64,000 nucleotides of DNA from Asterochloris sp. CNOR1 (GCA_963969365.1 OZ017758.1:2356001-2420000), one strand, 5' to 3'. Positions 12,001 through 24,200 are shown, numbered from the stretch's first letter. Translations and numbers: made by a program. The notes: generated from the sequence alone by a model not told the origin.

Positions 12001-14646
12001 GAAGCTTGCAACAGGTGAACATTTGGAAGCTGCAGCGTCTGCATGTAAGGTCCTCACAGCTCCCCTGCACAAGGTGCGCACATCACCAGACAGCAGCAAC
12101 CCACTATGCACCTGTTGCTGTGCATGCACAGGCACTGCTACTCTCATCACTGCTGCGTGGTGACTCAAGTGCCCATGCAGCAGTGCTGACCGATCCACCT
12201 GTAGCAGTCATGACCGATCCACCTGTAGAAGCGCACACATCCTCAATGGTGTGCAGGCGAGGACAGTGCCGTAGAGGACAGGGCCGCCCCTGAAGCTGCC
12301 AAGGACAAGAAAGTCCCCAAGGCGCGGGCTGCCACCAATGCAAAGGCTGTCTCGAGAGGTGCGGCAACGTCGTCTGCCGCCCATGTGAAGTGCCTGTATT
12401 TGCTGCAACACTTTGAGTGTGTCAGGTGATCAGCCAAGCGTCGGGCTGCTTCCAAGCCTGGCACTTCCACTGGAGGTGAGGATCGCCAGCGTGGCAATGC
12501 TGGTGCCATGTGCATCGCCCTGCTTGCAGCAGTGCTGCATGCCTGCATGGACAACCTGCTGAGGGAAACTGGCAGCTTGCAAAACATCCTGGCTTCAACA
12601 TGCCGCTGCGAAGCAATGCATGCTCAAAGCTGGGCATCCGGACTGTGCATGGACACGCTGAAGCTGCACCTGATGAGCCCCCAGACGACAGCCAGGTTGC
12701 CCGGACTGATGAAGTGTGGCTTGCAGGCTGCACATGCCCTTGAAGTCATGTGTGTTGCTGCAGCTGCCTCTGAGGCACCTTCAGATGAGGAAGAGCAGCC
12801 TGAGAATGATGAGGACATGGCTCGTGCCCTGCAAGCGCAGCTGAACAACTCGAGGGGCCGCGCCACGCGTGCTGCTCAGCGCGCTGACAGGGGGGGAAAG
12901 CGATCAGTGCAGGGGAGGGTGGCCCAATCGCAGCGGCCAAGAGGACGGCCGTCAGGGCCGGTGTCCAGGGCAGGTGGGCACTGTCAGCTGCCTCCACTTG
13001 ATGCCAGGGGCACCAGCACACACCTGGTCAGGCAGGGTGCTGCCAGCCAGTCAGGCTCATCAGGCTGGACCTGATCCTGGAGGCTTGCAGTGATCAGGTG
13101 CCAGGGGAGAAGCATTGGTGGCAGAGGGCTCCAGGCCAGCAGCCAGGGCAGCCAGGCTGTAGCAGTGGACCCTAAGCTGTGGCGGCCTGCCAAGGCTTAG
13201 GATCTCAGGTCTGCCTGTGATCAGCCAGTCTCTGCGGGCCTCTCGCAGTGCCTGCTACAGCCTATGGTACAAGGCATGCCTAGGCAGCAGGTGACGTCTG
13301 CCTGCAAGGCAGCTGAGGGGGCTAGCAGCCTGCTGTGGCAGTGCCAGCCGCAAAGACCTGGGATCACAGGTTTGCCTGTGCGCAGCCAAGCCGCTCGGCC
13401 CTCGTGCACTGCCAGCTGCAGCCTGAGGAGCCATGCATGCCTGGCCAGCAGGTCACCCCGGCCTGCAGGGCACCTAATGGGGGCTAGCAGCCTGCTCTTG
13501 GCGCTTGTAGGCAAGCACACTGCAATGTGGGCAGGGTCAGCAGGGGCGCCTTGAACTCTGCCTGTGTCACCACCAACGTGCTGAGCCTCTACGTGGCCCC
13601 TGTGCCTGCAGGCAAGCGCGCCAGCAGCCGCCTGACCACCAGCAGCCGCAACCCGACGCCCAGCGATGTTCCAGAGGATGAGACTTCTCCCGAGCAGAGC
13701 AGCAGCAGCAGCAGTGAGGACGACGATGCAGAAGACCCTGATGTGCAGATGGATGAGGCTGCAGCCGCCAGCGAGGCGGCATCTGACGATGAGAGCTCAG
13801 AGGACTCTGGCGAGGAGGGCTCAGGTGGGCTGAGCCACAGGGGGCGACATCCGCCTGGGTGTGTGCTGCTGTTGATGATTGAGGTACATGAGAGAGGGTT
13901 GAGGTGGGCATGAATGTTGGAATGACAGCTTTTGCAAATGTGGAGGGGAGCTTCATGAATACAGAGGGTTGCCAGGTGTTGCGTGCGCCTTCCATTGGCT
14001 TGGCTGCACCAGCAGTTGTGCATGCATTGGTCATCGCTGCTGACATACGTGTTGCCCATCAAGTGCACTGAGCCGGCGCTGGATGCCAAGCGATAGCGCT
14101 TCACAGGCCTGCACAGAGCTGCGGGCCTCACAGGTTGACTGCTCAAAGGCCTCATGTGCGGGAGGCTGCCAGCCAACTCCCATAGACAGTAACATGGCAT
14201 GCTTCTCTGCAGCCCTCATGACGGCATTTGCCCCATAGACAGCAACCACATGCATCATACGGAAGGGGTACTGGGTGTCATGCCTCACTACCCTGCTGCT
14301 TGCAGATGATGAGGGCAGCGATGAGGGTTCATCTGAAGCTGGTGAGAGTTCAGAGGTAGCGACTGAGGACTCTGACAATGACTTCAAGAAGCCAAGCAAG
14401 CAGCCTGCCAGGTCAAATAAAGCACTGGCCCGAGCGGCAGCCAGGAAGCCAGCAGCTAAGCAGCCCGCCCGACAGGCTGCCAGGCCAGCTGCAAACGGGC
14501 GAGCCGCCAGGGCCACGGCTGCAGCGGCAAAGCCTGCAGCTGGCAGAAAGGCCAAGGAGACAATGCCCGCCAAAAAGTCTGCCAAAGAGAATGCACCCAC
14601 CACGCAGGCCATACAAGGGCGCAAACGCCTGCGCAAGGCTGCCTGA
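1..14646 (+). CDS. MBD9/BAZ-like chromatin protein with bromodomain-like, PHD and WHIM modules (5' truncated)
   Basis: This is the 3' part of a long multi-exon gene; the start lies upstream of the window. Exons with consistent phase: 198-332, 780-941, 1727-1789, 2141-2317, 2637-2766, 3226-3429, 3996-4110, 4478-4677, 5310-5444, 5963-6131, 6608-6790, 7499-7582, 8112-8194, 8484-8657, 8687-8776, 8830-8919, about 9057-9180, 9517-9708, 10244-10782, 11037-11142, 11671-11841, 12257-12358, 12434-12475, 12764-12973, 13612-13824 and 14306-14646 (TGA). Visible modules in order: a SWPEL segment (780), a bromodomain-like stretch (SGMPLSLQAV to GWEAFADDIRHV, 2720-3300), a PHD finger (CCVC, LCETC, YCPRC; 4540-5335), a WHIM1-like helix (LLPEERVEVAVLL, 5980), WHIM2 (LGFDRHWNRYW, 8137), WHIM3 (WYKTPRQLDLLIRHLNPKG then VRESALRKE), an AT-hook-like RPRGRPSG and a Lys/Ala-rich H1-like tail. 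This order matches plant MBD9, a subunit of ISWI/SWR1-type remodelling complexes. The PHD predicts histone-tail reading in the nucleus (inference). The stretch 9180-9517 and the joint after 6131 are the least certain. Confidence 0.85.
71..240 (+). repeat. Triplicated 3' splice site and exon start
   Basis: A unit of about 53 bp carrying GCTGGGYCATGCYGCAGGT is present three times, starting near 71, 124 and 180. The last copy supplies the acceptor for the exon at 198, and the copy at 124 also carries the next bases of that exon in decayed form. Confidence 0.75.
930..1316 (+). repeat. Four tandem copies of a 5' splice site (118-bp unit)
   Basis: The junction CCAGCAG|GTGAGCCATGT occurs four times, with the GT at 942, 1060, 1178 and 1294 (spacings 118, 118, 116). 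The first is the donor of exon 780-941 of the chromatin gene. The other three lie in the following intron with about 20 bp of exon-like sequence in front of each. Confidence 0.85.
2719..3000 (+). repeat. Three tandem copies of the bromodomain-like exon 3' end
   Basis: GGCATGCCCCTCAGCCTGCA recurs at 2721, 2839 and 2949. Copy 1 encodes SGMPLSLQAVAARVDA and donates at 2767. Copy 3 still encodes SGMPLSLQAVAALVDA and has a GT in the same phase at 2995. Copy 2 has lost the frame. Confidence 0.8.
4338..4362 (+). repeat. Intronic poly-G tract (G-quadruplex candidate)
   Basis: Eleven G, one T and thirteen G in a row lie in the intron before the PHD exon. A short direct repeat, AGCCTGCAAGGGTG, occurs twice immediately after it. 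The exact G count may be affected by sequencing error. Confidence 0.7.
5700..5995 (+). repeat. Decayed upstream copies of the WHIM1 exon start
   Basis: The true exon starts at 5963 (encoding QHEYEDLLPEERVEVAVLL). A copy about 98 bp upstream (near 5865) still reads QHERQDLHPA then MEVAVLL. An older copy near 5702 reads HYKYQDMLSAEE. All keep a recognisable exon-like frame inside the intron. Confidence 0.65.
8667..8960 (+). repeat. Tandem 143-bp unit holding twin symmetric exons
   Basis: Two units of 143 bp each contain an acceptor, a 90-nt open exon (8687-8776 and 8830-8919) and a GTGCATGACTG donor. A third, diverged copy (LQPTLQQVAEL) follows at 8951. The two 90-nt exons start and end in phase 1, so either or both can be included without changing frame. 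Confidence 0.7.
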
Positions 14647-14820
14647 TCAGCCCAAGTGACTAGCTTAGGTGTTGCTTGGGTTCAGACACCCCTTGAAATG
14701 AATAATGTCTTGCTAAAGGCCAAATTGATTTCTCTTAATTGCCCGAGAATGGGAGCAGACCCATCACAGTCGCAAAAAGGTTCCATTCCTGCTCCTTTTC
14801 AGGACAGCTAATGGCAATTC

Positions 14821-16201
14821 ATGAAGCAAACTAGGCTGAAGCGCTTGCAGCCCAAGCTCTACATACCGCTGCTCTTCCTTTGCTACTTGGAGGTAGGCCC
14901 CGCTGACCATGCTTGCTGGCATTAGGGCAATCAGGGAAGGCTCTGGGGGCTGACTGCATGTGGGTTCTGGCCAGCCTCACCACCAGCCCATGCTGTCCGT
15001 GCAGGTCTTGCTGTGGACTACCTGCCTGGTCAGCAGCTGCGCGGGCAGCTCGGAGGCGGTCAGGGCCGAGGACACTCAGTTCTTGCTGCGAGAGACTGTG
15101 AGTGCTACTGCCCGCTTAACACCGGGCCCGGCTTTCGCTCGCCATCGCTTGCCCTCCCTGATTCAATGCCCGGATCACTGGCCAGCCCGTCCAGTCGATG
15201 AATCAAGGGCGTACAGGGCCTCAAGGCCAAGACATCATGCGCCACCACTGATTTGCACCTTGACTGTTGTGATGCAGGGCAACCTCAAGCAGACTGTTGG
15301 AGTCCTTAACACCCAGGACTTTCTGCCCGGCGCCGTTGATCTTCGCGGTGGCAACCTACACCTTGAGTGGGAAGCGCTCCTCCTTGCCAGGCTAAAGGAA
15401 GCGGTAGTCACTCCAGCCCTCACCCAGCGGCGTCCTGTCCTGACTCTAGCCAGTCTCTTGCCGGTGCGCGCCCAACAGCTGATCAGCATGCGTGCAAGCC
15501 CCAGCTATGCGATGCAGCAGCAAGCCACTGCCTTGATCTACATGCGCATGCTGGAAGCCCTGCATTTTCGAGGGGCCTGACAGTATCAGCTGGATCTGCA
15601 TGTGTGTGTCATGCAGCGCCTTCTCTGGTGACCAGGGCTGGGCTACTGTGTGACAGCTGGAGCAGTGCTGTGGCCCTCGCTTTTAGACCGTCTCCCAGCC
15701 GGCTGCCATGTTTTGACAATCTAGCATACCTGGGCGGATGTTGTACTACAGCAGGTTCCTGGCTGCATGTTGTGCCATGCCAGAAACTGACCAAACCATG
15801 GAAGCAGGCTGGTGCCCCAATGCTCAGAAGAGTCTCTGCTGTGCCGGCGTCTGGCCCATGAGGGCGAGTGGCCAAGCCTTCAGCTGCGGCCACCCTGGCC
15901 CCCATTCTGGGCACCATCATAAGTCGATGCCAGCCTGCAGTGGGCTGCTGCACTCTGCGGCATGTCAGCAAGTAACTGTCAGCTGATGCCTTCCAGGCTG
16001 CCTCTGCCTCCCATGCAGGGCAACATGGTGGGCTTGCTGTTATCGCTGCCCCTCAACAGGCTAGCACAGGCATGCTGCCAACAGCGCTGTGCCGAAGACT
16101 GGCCTCGTCTTGCTGCCTGACAGCTGCTGTCCCTGCCATTGCAGGTCACCACAGGCGTTCCTGCGCCCTACTCCGGAGTCAAAGCGCTTGTCAAAGCCTG
16201 A
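14821..16201 (+). CDS. Small unidentified protein with N-terminal membrane segment
   Basis: Four exons join in phase 0 throughout: 14821-14892, 15005-15097, 15278-15463 and 16145-16201 (TGA), giving 135 residues. The protein starts MKQTRLKRLQPKLYIP, has a hydrophobic stretch over about residues 13-35 (PLLFLCYLEVLLWTTCLV), then a mostly soluble part containing LLRETGNLKQTVGVLNTQDF and a helical LEWEALLLARLKEAV, and ends YSGVKALVKA. The basic N-terminus followed by one hydrophobic helix suggests a signal anchor or organelle inner-membrane protein. I do not recognise the family. It lies 174 bp after the chromatin gene and 271 bp before the carrier gene on the same strand. The unusually long last intron could hide a further exon. 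Confidence 0.6.
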
Positions 16202-16472
16202 GCCCTCCCCAAAAGAGGGCGAGAGCTGAGAGAAGCCGCATTTGATTGAGCGAGAGCGTGTGAGAGCAGCGCACTACAACCTACACTCTTCGAGAAGACC
16301 CACCACACCCATCTCCTACCTCCTAAACGCTACAGAACAGGGAGAGAGAGCGCACACTGTGGCAGCAGCGAAACCCACACAGCACAGCGCAGTCCCACCC
16401 CACACCGACGAGAGAGGAGCGAGCCAACCACCGTTTACAGCACAGTCCATCACCCCCACACACACGCACACC

Positions 16473-19400
16473 ATGACGCCCACCAAGGTCTCCAGCAGCA
16501 GCACAGCAGGCGCCCTGACCTGGCAGGGGGCTCCTGCCACCTTCGAGATCAACCCAGAAGCCACCATGACCCGCCGCCGCCGCGGGACCCAGCACTTTGC
16601 CTCCACCACCATGGCGGAGGGAGTCTTCAGCAGCAAGGCTGGCAAGGCCCTGCCTGCCGCCCCTCCCCCGCCCTCCAGCCAACCCAAGGTGGACACCAAG
16701 CCGGCCAGCGACGTGCTGGCTGGGGCTGTCGCACGGGCAGCCAGCCAGGGGACCATCCACCCCATTGATACCCTCAAGGTGGGTGCCAGGGTTGTGGGCA
16801 GCCTTGTCGGCTGCTGCTTGCCTGGTGCTGGATGGTGTGAGGGAGGTGCTGCCAGCGGAGGGCTGCTCAGGAGCTTCAGCTCTGAGCAGTCCTGTCTGCT
16901 GCTGCCTGATCAGGCAATCTGGTGCAAAGCGGCCAGCCAGGCCCCATCGACAACTCCTGCAAGGTCCCAGGCTGGTTAAAGTGCAATTGTGGGCTGTGAA
17001 CTGCGCTGGCAAGTCTGAAAGCGCTTCCATGAAGGCACAAACTGAGTTGAGCTGAGGTCCTGCTCAGCATCGCACACCCCTGAGTCCCCTCAGTAAGGTG
17101 TGGCTTGCCCCGGCGCAGGTGAGGATGCAGGCGACCGGCGGCAAGCCGGTGTCCAAAGCAGTGTCCAAGATCAGCCAGCTCATCCCCCCTGCGGGGGCTG
17201 ATGTCGGCACCAAGGCTGCCCAGGCGCAGAAGATTGTGACCAAGGCCATCCCCAAGGTGGCCAGCCTGTATCGGGTGAGTACCAGGGGGTCGAGCGCTGG
17301 GGCGACATGAAATCAGAACCTGACCTGTATCCTCTTGTCCTCGTACTCTTACACATAGATGCTGATGTTGATTTGTGAAGCAGCCTGTCCGGTGCAACCT
17401 TCAGAGGCAGGGCCATGTGCGCTCAGCAGAACACTGAGCAAGTATAGGGGCGGGCTGCGGTTCCTTGACATTCTGCTTTCTATGTCTGTACGAGGCAGGT
17501 ATGCACGCCGCAGCACTGGCATCTGTGGGGGCTTACCATCTCTACATGATTGGTGCATAGGCTTGCAGCACTGGCCTCTGTGTGGGCTGACCTTTTGAAC
17601 ATGATTGGTGCTCAGGCTGGACATCTGACATCTGTGGGGCTGACTGTCTGTGTGCGCTGCCGTGTGTTGCCAACTGTAAATGAACCCCTTGCTTTCTGTG
17701 CAGGGAGTGGTGGGAGCAGCCTCAGGAGCTGGCATTGCCATTGGCACCTACTTTGCCTTCTATGGAGCCGCCTCCAACGCTCTGGCCAGGGCTACAACCA
17801 TGAAGCCAGGTGAGCTGCTCCGACCAGGCACTGTCCCAGCACTACAGGAGTGCTACGTTGCTTCCCATTTGAAGGAAACAACAGCAACCACACACTGTGG
17901 CTGCCCAGGGTGTAGAGGGCTTCTAGAATGCCTTCAGTGCCCAGAAGCGTGATAGCTGTGGGGCAAATGTTGTCTCAAAGCTGCAGCCCAGTCTGGAGGT
18001 AAGCCTGTGCTCTCTGCTGCAGGGCAGACTGCTTCCTGCCTAGGAATGTGCTGCTTCAAAGCCGCAAAGCGTGCTGAGCAGTGGCAACTTCCCCCTGCTG
18101 CAGGCCAGATCGCATTTGTGGCGGGTGGGGTGGCAGCAGCAGGAGGCAGTGTGGTGAAGGTGCCCCTGGCAGTGTGCATCCGCTCAGTGCAGGCGGGGGT
18201 GTATCCCAACGTCATTCAGGCCTGCGGCATCATCGTCAAGAATGTGGGCGTGAAAGGCCTGTTCACGGTGAGTGTAGCAGCTGGCGCCACCGCTCTGGCG
18301 TCAGGGGGATGCCTGGAGGAGGTCATGTAGCTGGAGGAGCAGGCAGAGGGCAGAAGGCACATAGTCCCTGGACAGTCAATGCGCAGGGCTGCAAACGCTG
18401 TCAGAGTTTGAGGGAGCGGAGGGACAGGCATGTGCTCTGGTCGCATGAGCCTCTAAGCGCTGGGGCTTCAGCCTGTGTTGTGCAGAAGACCAGAGGCTGC
18501 CTGTATTACACCGGGAGTGCTGGCATTGGCTCAGCTGTGGGGCACAGGCAACTGTGCCGGGAGTGCAGGCCTTGAGCTACTGGCAAAGAGCAAGGCAGGT
18601 GCTGTCACTTGTTGTTTGTGCCCCACAAGTCCCACTGGAGTCCCACCTTGTGCCGCTCTTGCAAGTGCTGCTGGTCGGTACATGCATATGGCTGATGATG
18701 ATGTAGCACATTGCCCACCTGAGTGGGCGAATCATGATTGCCTTGCCCAGCCTGGCTCTCTCGCTGAATGCATGACCTCCTTTGCTCTGCAGGGTTATCT
18801 GCCTACCCTGCTGGAGGATGTGCCTGACATGGCCGTCAAGTGAGTGCATAGCAGCACCCCTCCTTGTATGCTCCACTGCATCTGATGTCAAGCTCTGAAG
18901 TTTGCACTCCTGCCTTTATGTTCACTGTCCAATGATACAACTGCCAGCCTTGCTGTGCCTGCAGGTTTGCAGCCTATGAGACCCTGAGGCAGCTGCACTT
19001 CAAGATGACTAAGGGTCGCAAGGCAAATGTCAAGGTGAGGGGCCCAGCATCGTTGCTTCAGACTGCTGGCTTGGATTCCTCAGCCACTCCTACAGACGCT
19101 TCTTTTCATGTGATGAGACGCCTCTCTTCATGTGATGGCAGAGCTCCATGTCGGCGTGCTAGCCCCCCTCTTTGTGAAACGTCTTGGCGCACATTGCTGC
19201 AAGGGCCCCTCTGCTTGCGTGCTGTCAAAGCTGTTTGGCCTGTGCTCTTGTCTGTGATCGTCATCTATATGTGCACGGCTATTTGAGCCATGTTATGTAT
19301 CCCTTGTCTCCACAGGAGGATTTTGTGATGGGCGCCTTCTCGGGCGCGGTGGCCGCGGCTGCCACCACCCCCTTGGACGTGATCAAGACCAACATGATGT

Positions 19401-20932
19401 GCACCGCAGCTAGCAGGCCCACCATGATGTCAGCAGCCCGTGGTGTCTGGGCCAATGGGGGTGCGACTCACTTCTTCAGGTGGGTACCGACTGGAAGCAT
19501 GTGTCTGGGCCCATGGGCTAGTTGCACACTTCCCCAGGTGGGTACCATTTAGACAGCTCTGCCTGAGCCAATTGGGCATGCAACCCACTTCTCAGGGGAG
19601 GGGGGACCATTGTGCTACTGCTGGTGGGCTGTGGAAATCGTGCTACTTCTGGTGGTCATGTGAAATTCTTATGGTTTGTGAAGCTGCTGTGCTGTGCTTT
19701 GTGGCTTGGGCATATCAGCTCGCTGCGTATGAAGTCTGATAGAGAGCCACCAGGGGGCACAAGCACTCCCTCAGGTGAGTGGACTCTGCTACGAGCAGGT
19801 GGATGCCAGCGCTTTGAAGAGAAATTAGGCAGCCCTGTTGTGGCTGAAGATGTAGGGGTTTCTAGGGTAGCATTTTGACGTGTGAGCTTTGTGGGCTGGG
19901 GAACCTTTGAATGTATTTTCACTGGGGGCACATGGTGGGCTGCCAAGGGTGGCATCTGTGCTGTTGTGCAGTGCATTCTCCTGCTGGTGCCTGCATCATG
20001 GTGAGTTCCAATGCGGTCCCCAAGGCCCTGCCGCCGCCCTCCTGGAAGGCTCATGCAGTCTACTACTGGTGTGACGCCCTTGGAACGCCCCTTCTCCATT
20101 GCCCCACTTGGGTCGACAGCTTGCTTTGTATTACGTGACTGCTCATGCTTGTGTGACTCTCCTGCAAGGGCTCTCTGCAGAACAGGGAAAGAGCAGCACA
20201 CATGCTCTGTCCCTGCATGCACATGTGCATGAAGCATCAGCATGGTCAAGGGACTGGTCACGATAGTGCGCTGCTGAGGCTCCTCTGCAGGCCATGTATG
20301 GCCAGTCTCAGACCAAATGTTCCTGCCTATAACCAATCAGCTGCCTGCCTGCAGGGGCGTGGGCCCGCGTGCTCTGTCCAATGGCATCAACAGTGCAGTG
20401 TTCTTCGTATTCTTCGAAGCGCTGAGGGCCGCATTTGCCAGGCACAAGGAGCAGGTGGGGCACGGCTGCAACACTGTTGGCCCACAGCATAACAGGCGAC
20501 TGCCTGTGCCTCACTGCATGGGGCCGGCACCAGGATCATGTGGCACGCTGCCCAAGTCTGCCGGTCACAGAGAGATTCAACTGCAGCCTGTGCCCAATGG
20601 GAGAACGCAGTGCAGACCCCTTGCAGTGCTGCACCTGCTTTCATTCCAGCTTGGTCCTGTACCCCTTCTCCTGGCATGTGTATGCCGCAATGCATTGCAG
20701 ATGCCGAGCAGGTTGCCAACCCAGCAGCTCGCACTCCGTCACTCTGTGTGATGAAGCCCGTTTTTGAAGGTGCACTGTGCTCATTTTCTGGTCAACCTCA
20801 CCTGTTTCGTCTCTGCAGGAGCTGCGGCGCGCTGTGCGCCCTGGGAGGCCCCTGCTGGGCAATGCCAAGAGTGTTGCTGTCAAGGGAGGCCCTTTCAGGC
20901 GCAAGCCCCAGCTGCAGTCTGCTGCCGCCTGA
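16473..20932 (+). CDS. Mitochondrial carrier family protein, S-adenosylmethionine-carrier-like
   Basis: Nine exons: 16473-16778, 17119-17274, 17704-17809, 18104-18267, 18793-18839, 18965-19034, 19316-19479, 20355-20454 and 20819-20932 (TGA); about 408 residues, longer than the usual 300 because of a Pro/Ala-rich N-terminal extension of about 80 residues. The three carrier repeats are visible: HPIDTLKVRMQ (a full Px[DE]xx[KR] signature), VPLAVCIRSVQ (degenerate: the acidic and basic positions are Ala and Ile) and TPLDVIKTNMM (full). GYLPTLLEDVPDMAVKFAAYE and the ARAASQGTIHPIDTLK start resemble plant SAM carriers, so transport of S-adenosylmethionine or a similar solute across the inner mitochondrial or plastid membrane is likely but not proven. 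The start at 16473 has a good context (CACACCATGACG) after a CA-rich leader; an in-frame ATG at 16242 is possible. The tail is basic. Confidence 0.88.
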
Positions 20933-21171
20933 GCGGCGGGGCCCAGCCACCCTCTGCAAGACCGGGTACATACTGTGAAGACCTGCATGAGAGGCGTGCC
21001 CTGCTCACTGGAACAACGTGCTGGGTCTTGGTCACATCTCTGCCGCAGACAGGCTGCTTTGCTTCCATTGGATGCTCTACTTCACCTCCATTGCAACGGC
21101 TGTGCATGTATATTGAGACCGAGCGCATTTTTGTGAGACCTGGTTGTCTGATTTGAGTTGCCTTTGCTTAC

Positions 21172-21183
21172 TGTAAATTGTAA
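21172..21183 (+). terminator. Two TGTAA polyadenylation signals for the carrier gene
   Basis: TGTAA occurs at 21172-21176 and 21179-21183, about 240 nt after the carrier stop codon, in the tail-to-tail gap before the ZDS stop at 21261. TGTAA is the usual chlorophyte poly(A) signal. Confidence 0.6.
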
Positions 21184-21260
21184 GTCTCAAGTCAGAACAT
21201 CAGCGCCAGAGAATAAAATCAAAAGTCTTCATAAAGGTCAGGGGGGAGACAAGTGCCAGT

Positions 21261-24200
21261 CTATGCTGTGGCGGCTTGCCCTCCAGCAAGCCTGGGTGCT
21301 GCATCCAAAATCTTGTAGGCACACTGACGACCTGAAAGAGTTGCACCCTCCCTGCAGCATGATCAGCAGGCCTTGACACGCAGGCAGGCAGACATATGGC
21401 GCAGGTTGAATCCACCATGGATGCAGGGAAGGGCACCAAGTGCACATTGAAAGCCTGCCAAACTCCACCGGACTCACATGCTGTCAATGTAGTCCTGCTT
21501 GGTGTAGCTGCCTGCAAGGAAGAAGTTGGGGACAGGGGTGGACTGGTCTGGGCGGAAGGGGTCCATGCCAGGTGCCTCCCTGTACAGCGACTGCCCAATC
21601 TTGACAATGCTGTGCCATGTTGGCTCCAGGCCCTGGGCTGACGGGAACAGCTTGAGAACCTGCAGCAAAAGTCAAATGGCCTGAGGAGGAAGTGCAGGGA
21701 CACTTCTGAACGCAGCTCTGGCAACATGAACAGCATCTCAAGGATGCTGACACCCTGCAGGTTTGTAAGGTGCCATGCTGGACAAAATGCTCATATGTTC
21801 ACACAGCGCCAAACTTCAGCTGCTGTGCATTGACATAATTGTTTATCAGGGCCACATCTTCCTCAAGTCAGGTAATTTTGATAGCTTTGTGGGTCTTCAA
21901 GTGCCGGGCTGTCACCCACAGCAGCAGATCTTGCAGCATGATGCGGAGCATGTACCGCGGTCCCACCTGCTGGTGCACTCTCTGTGCTATCTGCTCGTTT
22001 GGCATGGGCATGTACTGCGTGGCGGGGGTCAGCACACACTGCAGCAGGGATCCCTCCCCTTCTTTGTAGTAATCGACGGGGGAGGTCACGGCCAGGTCTG
22101 CAAAGCAGCTGAAGTCTGCATCTGCACTGTACAGTAGGTTGTCTAGGCCCTGGCCGCCCTGCACACATCAACACAACAGGTGAGGGCCTGGTGCGCAGCA
22201 GTGGCAGCCGCAAAGTGTGGGGAGTCTGCAAGCTGCACGAGTGGGAACGTCTGACAGCTGCAAATGCACACCGTGCAACAGCTGAGGGTTCAGTAGGGCA
22301 CAAGGTGGTGGAATCACTGCAAGCAGCCACACTTGGTTGCAGTCAGAGGTGGGCGCACTGCTTGCAGCCCCCACAGCGCTGGGCTTGGGAATGCAGCTCC
22401 GATGACGTCTACCAGCAGCTGACAGTGTGATAAGACGACATGGCAGCACAGCTGCAGTGTCTGACAAAAAGGGAGGCATACTGCTTGCAACTCCAAAAGC
22501 CAGTGGGCTCTGTGTTGCAGCCCTGCTGGTGCCCACCTGGTGGGCACCAGCAGCTGGCAGCCCTTTTTTGCAAAAGTATGGCAATGCAGCTGCGGTGTGA
22601 GGCAGAAAGGCAGGTGCAGGGTCTTGTGGACGGGGCCAACACTGAAGCATGGCCTCTGTCTGCACACTGCGCCCGAATCCCAAGACTGCCGAGAGCACTG
22701 AGTTGGCCCATCCTTGAGGGGCCCCTTGTTTTCAGCGCATCTGCCTGCAAAATGGCAGGCAGAGGCGCAGTCTGGGGGCTTGCCTGATTGAGCTGCATCA
22801 TCTTCTCCTGGTCAGCCAGCTCGGTCACCCAGCCGTTGTATCTAAGCTGCACAGTGATGACAGCGACCCCCGTCAACTTATGGATGTTGTCAAACTGTGG
22901 GTGGGTGCGCCACGCCTGAGGTATGAGCTTCTTGGCACCTGCAGCAGGGGCAGCAGTTTGGTCACTGCCTGCCCCAGCATTGGGTCCCAACCGAATCTTT
23001 GCCTGTCAAAGGAGGGGGCCAACGGTGGGGCCCAGCCAGCTGTCGGTGGGAGTGAGCCTGACAACAACGCCTGTGCTAATTCGGGCCTCCACATGACCCA
23101 CTGCTGATGAGTCCTTGTGCGACATGTGAACCCCACAAGCACTGCCGCCACAAGTCCAAGGCACTGGAGGGGGCACACACATCAATCGACATCACTGTGC
23201 TGCCCACAGCTGAGGTGTCATGCATCCCACAAAGGGCTCAGCTGTTCAGGCTCCACAGGTGCGCATGAGCACCACAGCCAGCACAACTGCCTGCTCGACA
23301 CGTCCTTCAAGCAGCAGGCAGCTAAGAGTCCAAGGCCACATCTCCACAACCTAGGGTCTAAGGCTATGGTCGGGACCTCTGCTCCCCTCGCCCCCAGCAT
23401 TCAAACCCTTGCTCCTCCTAAAGTGGGTTTTCCAGCGGTGCCAACAGCATTGGCGCTGGCAGGAGCACTTTACAGCCACAAAAGCTGAGGGTTCACATCC
23501 CCAGAAAGCTGTGGTGTGGACACGCACTGCTCACCTGGCACATCAAGAGCTGCGACATAGGCGTCAGCCTTGACCACCTGCTGCTGGCTGCTTTTGGAGA
23601 GCAGCAGGCCTGTGACGCGGGTCTGGCCATCAGGCCCAGTCTCATGCTGGACCTCTCTGCAGACAGGGGTCACAAGTCTCTCTCTGGCGCTGTCCGGCCA
23701 ACAGGGAGATGTAGCAGCGAACTGCTGCAAGCAAAGCAACTGCAGCTGCAGATAGGTGGACAGCCAAGAACACAGACACCCACACAAGTGTGGGCACCCA
23801 AGCAGGCAGGAAGTTGCATGCAGGCAGAAGCGGCGGTCCACATCCTGGGGGGCTGCGGTGGTCGCGGTTTCGGTTGCCTCACTGGCCTCTGCCCCTCACC
23901 TGCAGCCCCACTGGGTGTGCACTCTGCCGCCCTTGGACTGCACATACTCTGCGATGGGCTGCAGCAGGCGCTCGGCGGGGGACCCGTTGAGCATGCGCAG
24001 CACTGAAGCGTCCGTCTTTGTGGCGAAGAACTGGAAGATTGACAGCATGCACCTCGCAGAGATCTGCAGGGAACCAGCCGAGGACAGCAGTGAGGGTGCA
24101 GCTGTCGAGTGAGACACACTCAGCTCCCGGTGGCAGGGCTTGAGACGCCGCAGCGTCAGCGCGGCAAGGCGCGGGCCATGCAGCGCAGACGGTCGTCGAG

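Noticed and set aside
1-14646. Many long open frames on the minus strand across the chromatin gene
   Set aside because: They are shadows of GC-rich exons and repeats in other frames, with no family motifs and no consistent splice chain.
16242-16472. Upstream in-frame ATG as start of the carrier
   Set aside because: The extra 77 residues (IERERVRAAHYN onward) are low in carrier-like features and resemble a translated CA-rich leader. The ATG at 16473 has the better context. Not fully excluded.
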